Assembly: GCA_016213865.1 (NCBI GenBank) | Contig: JACQZL010000382.1 | Location: 1-9,537, forward strand | DNA length: 9,537 nt | DNA from: Candidatus Rifleibacteriota bacterium | GTDB lineage: Bacteria; UBP17; UBA6191; JACPRK01 | Direction: 5' to 3' | Part shown: positions 6,406 to 9,537 of the stretch, one piece after another | Layout: every line of letters begins with the position of its first letter | Numbering within the stretch: the stretch's first letter is position 1 | Position numbers and translations under genes: made by a program | The notes under the pieces: model-generated | Told to the model about the DNA's origin: nothing | Database searches by the model: none | Seen by the model: the letters and a program-made list of their open reading frames with translations, nothing else

Positions 6406-8663
6406 GGCAACCGCATCACGCGCACCTGCCCGGCCGTGTTGACCCAGAGCACCCAGGCCCATCCCGGAGGCGTCGCCACCAGCGCCGGTTGCGGACTGAT
6501 CTTCTCGACGGAGTCGAACCTGTGCGCGGGGCCCCATGTACGTTCCCCGACCGTGCTGGCCGACCAGCAGATCTGCTCGATCGCCTTGGGCCGGTAGACG
6601 GACCAAAGACGGCCGCCGCAGGCCGCCAAGGCCGTGCCCGGGTCCTTCGAGAACGGCTCGACGGTACCGATGCCGTCCACTATCAGGCCGCTGTCCTGCA
6701 GCCTGCCGGCGACCAGGCGCGAGCCCAGGGTGGTCGTCTGCTGCCACTGGAGGTAGACGCCCTGCTCGTCGGCCGCGGCGACTGGGAACTTCCGGTGCTC
6801 GCCGGAGGTGCGGAGCGTCAGGAGCGCCGGCGTCGACCACGGGGCATCGGGGCCGGCTGCCCTCGAGGCCATCAGCTCCGAGATGTTCGGCGCGAGGCGC
6901 CATTGTTGCCAGGTGATCAGTGCTTCGCCTCGAACCGAGATGGCAGCAGTGATGCCGCCGTTGGCGCGACCGCGGGCAATCGCCTGACCGCTCGACCAGG
7001 TCCCGCGGGACGGCTTGCCCCAGGCCGCGAGCGGCGACGAGTCGCCCGGGGCCTCCCAGACGGCTAGCATGGCGTCCACTCCGCAGCCTGCCGGCCCGGC
7101 CACGAGCTCGAGCTGGCAGCCGAGATCGAGTGCGGGGCCAAGGACCGTGGAGGTCTGCCAGCGGCTCGCGTCCGCGCCGCACGCCGTCGCAAAGGCGAAG
7201 GGTCTGCTCTCGGGACCCGGTCCCAGGTACAGAAGGTAGTGACGCTCGCCCCTCCCGAGGATCGCGACGGAAGACCGCGGGTCCATGGCCAGCTTGCCGT
7301 CCGCCGCCGGACGCTTCCAGGTCCTTCCCAGGTCCTCGCTCGCGGCCAACCTCAGCCGCCCGTGGTGACCCGTCCAGCACGCCAGTAGAGCCTGCCCGGT
7401 TGCCGAGAGGGCGACGTGACCGGCGGGTCCACTGTCCTGGCCGAGAAGCACCGGGTCCAGCGGGGGCCGGGGCCGCGGGAGCGGTCCGGGTTTCGGCTGG
7501 GCCTGAGGGTGCGCCGCCAGGCCCCCTGCCGTCGTTGCCCCGGAGGCGCCGGCCGGCGAGGCCGCCGCCGCGGTGGCCCTGGGGCCCGGCGGACCCGTGG
7601 CCGCCGGTTCTCGAAAGGCGAGGGCCGTGACCAGAGCGAGCAGACCCAGCGCGGCGAAACCGCCGCCGGCCAGCACCGCCCTGGAGCGCGACCGGGAGGG
7701 TGCAGCGGACGGAGCGGGCGCTTGCCTTGCCGCCACGAGCTGGCTTCCGGATGGCGTGGCCACTGCGCGGAGTCCGGAAGAGACCGACGAACGCACGGCC
7801 AGGCCGCGACCCTGCGACTTCTGGCGAGCGCGGGCCAGCACCGAGTGCAACTCGCGGACCGAGCCGAAGCGCCGCTCGGGCTCACGCCTCAGGCACGTGT
7901 CGATGACGATCGCAAGCGTCTCCGGCACCTCCGGAGCCAGCGTGGCGACGGACGGCATCTCCTCGGTGACGCGTCGCATGAGGATGTCGGGGCCCTTGCT
8001 CTCCTTGAATGGGACCTCGCGCGTGGCGAACTCCCACATGGTCAGGCCCATGCTGTACAGGTCGCTCAGAGCGTCCGGAGGGCGGCCTCGGACCTGCTCG
8101 GGAGCGATGTAGCGCGCGGTGCCGACGACCGCTCCTTCGCGCGTCAGCTTCTCGTCGCTCTCGATCCACGTGAGGCCGAAGTCGGTGAGCACGGCCCCGC
8201 GCTCGGGGACGTCGCCCAAGATGTTGGCCGGCTTGATGTCGCGGTGGATGATGCCGTGCTCGTGAACGACGGCCAGCGCGTCTACCACCGGCGCGAAGAC
8301 GTCAAGGAACTCCTTGGCGTCGAACGGCGGAGGCGGGCCCGCGGCCGCCGGCTGCTTCACGCGGTGGTCCAGGCTGCTGCCGGCCAACAGCTCCATCACG
8401 TAGTACAGGCACCCCTGCTCGTCCCCGCCGTCGAAGACGTGGACGACGTTGGGGTGACTGACCCGGGCCAGCGTCAGGACCTCACGATGGAACCGTGCCG
8501 CCACCGCCGGATTGGCCCGCAGGTGGGCCGGGACGAGCTTGACGGCCACGTCCCGCTTCAACACCGGGTCGTGGGCACGCAGCACCACCCCCATGCCGCC
8601 CGCTCCCACCTTGCCCACGATCCGGTAGCGGCCCAGAGCCTCCGGAAATCCGTCCACGGCCAT
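6402..8663 (-). CDS. Transmembrane Ser/Thr protein kinase with sialidase-like sensor
   Basis: This 753-residue Hanks-type kinase has an intact catalytic domain (about 12-275): glycine loop GAGGMG at 20-25, ATP lysine K42 in VAVK, helix-C glutamate E61, catalytic loop HRDIKPAN at 140-147, DFG at 161-163, GT at 181-182 and APE at 187-189. A basic/Ser-rich linker leads to one transmembrane helix (about 328-349, AVLAGGGFAALGLLALVTAL). A Pro/Ala-rich stalk (about 350-400) carries a C-terminal region (about 400-753) outside the membrane. That region contains an Asp-box SEDLGRTW at 442-449 and repeated beta-strand patterns, suggesting a sialidase/BNR-like beta-propeller that senses or binds an external ligand. 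It probably autophosphorylates and then phosphorylates cytoplasmic partners. ATG 8663 gives the complete kinase N-terminus; the Shine-Dalgarno is weak. The zinc-ribbon gene lies 300 bp upstream and a duplicated fragment of this gene lies directly downstream. Confidence 0.92.
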   Translation of the reverse strand: MAVDGFPEALGRYRIVGKVGAGGMGVVLRAHDPVLKRDVAVKLVPAHLRANPAVAARFHREVLTLARVSHPNVVHVFDGGDEQGCLYYVMELLAGSSLDHRVKQPAAAGPPPPFDAKEFLDVFAPVVDALAVVHEHGIIHRDIKPANILGDVPERGAVLTDFGLTWIESDEKLTREGAVVGTARYIAPEQVRGRPPDALSDLYSMGLTMWEFATREVPFKESKGPDILMRRVTEEMPSVATLAPEVPETLAIVIDTCLRREPERRFGSVRELHSVLARARQKSQGRGLAVRSSVSSGLRAVATPSGSQLVAARQAPAPSAAPSRSRSRAVLAGGGFAALGLLALVTALAFREPAATGPPGPRATAAAASPAGASGATTAGGLAAHPQAQPKPGPLPRPRPPLDPVLLGQDSGPAGHVALSATGQALLACWTGHHGRLRLAASEDLGRTWKRPAADGKLAMDPRSSVAILGRGERHYLLYLGPGPESRPFAFATACGADASRWQTSTVLGPALDLGCQLELVAGPAGCGVDAMLAVWEAPGDSSPLAAWGKPSRGTWSSGQAIARGRANGGITAAISVRGEALITWQQWRLAPNISELMASRAAGPDAPWSTPALLTLRTSGEHRKFPVAAADEQGVYLQWQQTTTLGSRLVAGRLQDSGLIVDGIGTVEPFSKDPGTALAACGGRLWSVYRPKAIEQICWSASTVGERTWGPAHRFDSVEKISPQPALVATPPGWAWVLWVNTAGQVRVMRLP
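6686..6821. repeat. Direct repeat of kinase sensor sequence, in-gene copy
   Basis: This segment encodes kinase residues 615-659 and is the intact partner of the degenerate copy at 6255-6390. Confidence 0.9.
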
Positions 8664-8736
8664 CGTCCGGAGTCTAGCAGCGCGCCGCCGAGGAATCCTC
8701 GTAGACGCACCCGGTCATCAGGGTGACGGACAGAGC

Positions 8737-8806
8737 CGTCATTCCCGCGCAAGCGGGAATCCAGGGGTCGCATCGATCCTGGACCCCCGCTTGCGCGGGG
8801 GGGACG
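8737..8806. repeat. Dispersed palindromic repeat, copy 2 (MITE/REP-like)
   Basis: A 70-bp element begins with CGTCATTCCCGC like copy 1 and ends in GGACG. Hairpins are ATTCCCGC-GCAA-GCGGGAAT (8741-8760) and CCCCCGC-TTGC-GCGGGGG (8784-8801). Between them TCCAGG/CCTGGA (8760-8765 with 8778-8783) can also pair. It lies 73 bp upstream of the kinase start, so the two copies bracket the kinase and its duplicated fragment. Confidence 0.8.
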
Positions 8807-8820
8807 AAACCGGGTTGCCG

Positions 8821-8839
8821 AAGTCCTTTCCGAGGACTT
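8821..8839. other. Perfect 7-bp-stem hairpin
   Basis: AAGTCCT-TTCCG-AGGACTT is a perfect inverted repeat 14 bp beyond the right edge of palindromic repeat copy 2. It has no following T tract in either direction, so it does not look like a classical intrinsic terminator. It could be a protein-binding site or an RNA processing hairpin. Confidence 0.5.
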
Positions 8840-8880
8840 TGCCGCGACCCTGACTCAGTCATGCGGCTCCCCGAGAGCTT

Positions 8881-8911
8881 CGTTCGCGCCCCTGGCCGAT
8901 CGGCGCGAACG
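8881..8911 (-). terminator. Possible terminator hairpin after the zinc-ribbon gene
   Basis: CGTTCGCGCC and GGCGCGAACG form a perfect 10-bp stem around an 11-base loop, 53 bases beyond the zinc-ribbon stop. The stem is GC-rich and strong, but the minus strand continues with AAGCTCTC rather than a U tract. It may stop transcription weakly, stabilise the 3' end of the short mRNA, or bind a regulator. Confidence 0.35.
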
Positions 8912-8963
8912 GAGGCAGCCCCGGGGCCCCTCGAGTCCCCTGGACCCTGATCCCCCAAGGTCC

Positions 8964-9092
8964 TCAGACCGCCGGCTTCTCGATGCAGTGCCGGCAGTAC
9001 CAGCGGTCGTTCTTCTTCCGCAGGCCGTGGACCATGTCGTACTGATTGCAGGTCGTGCAGCGAACAGAGTCCGTGAAGAGCGTGATATCCAT
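8964..9092 (-). CDS. Small zinc-ribbon protein, 42 residues
   Basis: This gene encodes MDITLFTDSVRC..., with two CxxC knuckles: C12-TT-C15 and C33-RH-C36, 17 residues apart, plus a basic, aromatic centre (RKKNDRWYC) and a short KPAV tail. This is the layout of a single zinc ribbon. Such small proteins bind nucleic acid or protein partners, or act as metal-binding accessory factors; the partner here is unknown. The reading is supported by a perfect Shine-Dalgarno AGGAGG eight bases before the ATG, by regular codon use, and by the cysteine pattern, which chance would not give. It has no membrane segment. It sits upstream of the kinase on the same strand with a 300-bp gap containing hairpins, so it may be its own unit or the first gene of the kinase block. 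Overlapping frames here are shadows. Confidence 0.85.
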   Translation of the reverse strand: MDITLFTDSVRCTTCNQYDMVHGLRKKNDRWYCRHCIEKPAV

Positions 9093-9247
9093 GCGCGGGG
9101 CCTCCTGGGGGCGACCGGAAGAGGAAGCGGAACGGTCGCAATCAGCTCATCGGCACATGACCCGGGTCGCTGAAGGCGACGCGGATGCGAGGACGTCGCG
9201 GCACCACAAAAAGCCGTGAAATCAGCCTCTTTTTTCGCGGGACCCAC
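9093..9247. other. Divergent intergenic region, left part
   Basis: The zinc-ribbon gene reads left from here and the secreted-protein gene reads right. Apart from the Shine-Dalgarno at 9101-9106 (minus strand) I see no defined element. A stretch with A5 (9207 region) and T6 (9230 region) runs around a short spacer is AT-richer than its surroundings and could hold minus-strand promoter elements, but none matches well. Confidence 0.4.
9101..9106 (-). promoter_or_regulatory. Shine-Dalgarno of the zinc-ribbon gene
   Basis: The minus strand reads AGGAGG followed by eight bases and then ATG. This is the strongest ribosome binding site in the window and decides the start of the 42-residue gene. Confidence 0.85.
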
Positions 9248-9276
9248 TTGTCACTCTCTCTGACGAATGCTATTTT
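9248..9276 (+). promoter_or_regulatory. Candidate sigma-70-type promoter for the secreted protein
   Basis: TTGTCA (9248-9253) and TATTTT (9271-9276) are separated by exactly 17 bases, matching the -35/-10 consensus at five and four of six positions. The -10 lies in the loop of an inverted repeat CGAATG/CATTCG (9264-9269 with 9277-9282), which could serve as an operator. The predicted start near 9283 would give a leader of about 120 bases. Confidence 0.45.
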
Positions 9277-9344
9277 CATTCGCCTGCCATTCCTGGCCAT
9301 AGTAGAGAAGAGCAGCAAGAAGGCCCGGGAATGGGGTGCTGGAA

Positions 9345-9376
9345 CCGGCAAAGGCCGGAGAGTAGGTCGCGGACCT
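9345..9376 (+). other. Two adjacent hairpins in the 5' leader
   Basis: CCGGC-AAAG-GCCGG (9345-9358) and AGGTC-GCG-GACCT (9364-9376) are perfect stems five bases apart, 25 bases before the start codon and 15 before the GGAG. They would be transcribed from the candidate promoter upstream. They could be a structured leader affecting translation; no known riboswitch core was recognised. Confidence 0.4.
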
Positions 9377-9401
9377 GAGCGGCCGCGGAACGGAGAATCC
9401 C

Positions 9402-9537
9402 ATGAGGCACCTCGGTAAGCTGGTTAGTCTGGCGATGATGGCGGTCGTGCTCACTTCTGCGGCCTGGGCCGACAGCAGCGGGCAACTGATACGGTTGTAC
9501 TACACCAGCAAGGACGAGGTGAAAGCCCTGGCGCGCT
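9402..9537 (+). CDS. Secreted protein, 5' part only
   Basis: Forty-five codons are visible before the window ends, and the frame is open. The N-terminus has basic residues (MRHLGK), a hydrophobic core (about 7-19, LVSLAMMAVVLTS) and a likely signal-peptidase I site after SAAWA (residue 23), so the mature protein would start at DSSGQ. The mature N-terminus (LIRLYYTSKDEVKALAR) resembles the short N-terminal segment before the catalytic domain of some bacterial secreted zinc carboxypeptidases of the M14 family, which often reads like VRVYF...LA. With 22 mature residues this is only a weak suggestion. GGAG six bases before the ATG supports the start. It reads away from all other genes in the window and has its own candidate promoter and hairpin-containing leader. 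Confidence 0.8.
   Translation, partial: MRHLGKLVSLAMMAVVLTSAAWADSSGQLIRLYYTSKDEVKALAR

Larger units (their letters stand above)
8664..8963. other. Intergenic region upstream of the kinase
   Basis: These 300 bp separate the zinc-ribbon stop from the kinase start. They contain, right to left, a 10-bp-stem hairpin, a 7-bp-stem hairpin, a palindromic repeat element and a 6-bp inverted repeat TGACGG-ACAGAG-CCGTCA (8724-8741) that touches the repeat's edge. No convincing -35/-10 pair for the kinase was found, so the kinase may be read from upstream of the zinc-ribbon gene or from an atypical promoter. Confidence 0.5.

Noticed and set aside
7416..8726. A 436-codon plus-strand open frame opposite the kinase
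   Set aside because: It is a complement shadow of the kinase domain, with no Shine-Dalgarno logic, no motifs and the same biased composition.
6111..8806. A CRISPR array made from the repeated hairpins
   Set aside because: Only two copies exist, 2.6 kb apart, with different lengths and a full gene between them. There are no regular spacers and no cas genes.
9331..9385. A 5S rRNA gene or fragment suggested by GGAGAGTAGGTCG
   Set aside because: Only about a dozen bases resemble the 5S 3' arm. The conserved 5S centre (CCGAACACGGAAGTTAAG-like) and the closing terminal helix are missing.
9331..9401. A cyclic-di-GMP (GEMM), glycine or fluoride riboswitch in the leader
   Set aside because: GGCAAAGG superficially recalls GEMM and GAGAG recalls the glycine aptamer, but the second conserved blocks and tetraloop/receptor elements are absent.

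Overview
The window is GC-rich and densely coding. It comes from an unidentified bacterium with a complex signalling repertoire: a sigma-54-type response regulator, a transmembrane Hanks-type kinase with a large C-terminal sensor, and a histidine kinase carrying a dead Ser/Thr-kinase-like domain. The signalling style and the CGTCATTCCCGC...GCGGGAATGACG-type dispersed repeats suggest a Gram-negative-type lineage such as a myxobacterium-like deltaproteobacterium, planctomycete, acidobacterium or related uncultured group. The sequence alone does not settle the phylum.

Layout. Nearly everything reads leftward (minus strand). From 6012 down to 6 there is one compact five-gene operon with overlapping or almost touching ends: an ABC transporter ATPase (5272-6012), an ABC-2 type membrane permease (4505-5272), a membrane-anchored TPR-like protein (3537-4505), a transmembrane TPR/pseudokinase/histidine kinase (1426-3540) and an NtrC-family response regulator (6-1421). 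Upstream of it lies a separate transcription block. This holds a 42-residue zinc-ribbon protein (8964-9092), then a transmembrane Ser/Thr protein kinase with a sialidase-like C-terminal region (6402-8663), followed by a degenerate fragment duplicated from that kinase (6151-6405). Two copies of a dispersed palindromic repeat (6111-6211 and 8737-8806) bracket the kinase. At the right edge a secreted-protein gene starts on the plus strand (9402, cut by the window end), with a plausible sigma-70-type promoter and a leader containing two adjacent hairpins.

How the parts may work together (inference). In the five-gene operon, the ABC-2 exporter and the TPR protein probably form a membrane machine whose state is read by the membrane histidine kinase. 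The kinase would then signal to the sigma-54 activator encoded immediately after it. The histidine kinase carries a Hanks-kinase fold in which every catalytic motif I can align is replaced. A real Hanks kinase sits in the adjacent block.

The most unusual points are: (1) the pseudokinase embedded in a histidine kinase; (2) a 76-bp tandem array of an 8-bp unit inside the TPR gene, where loss of one unit would fuse the TPR protein in frame to the histidine kinase; (3) a recent, apparently unconstrained duplication of part of the kinase sensor starting 12 nt past its stop codon; and (4) a short zinc-ribbon gene with a perfect Shine-Dalgarno.
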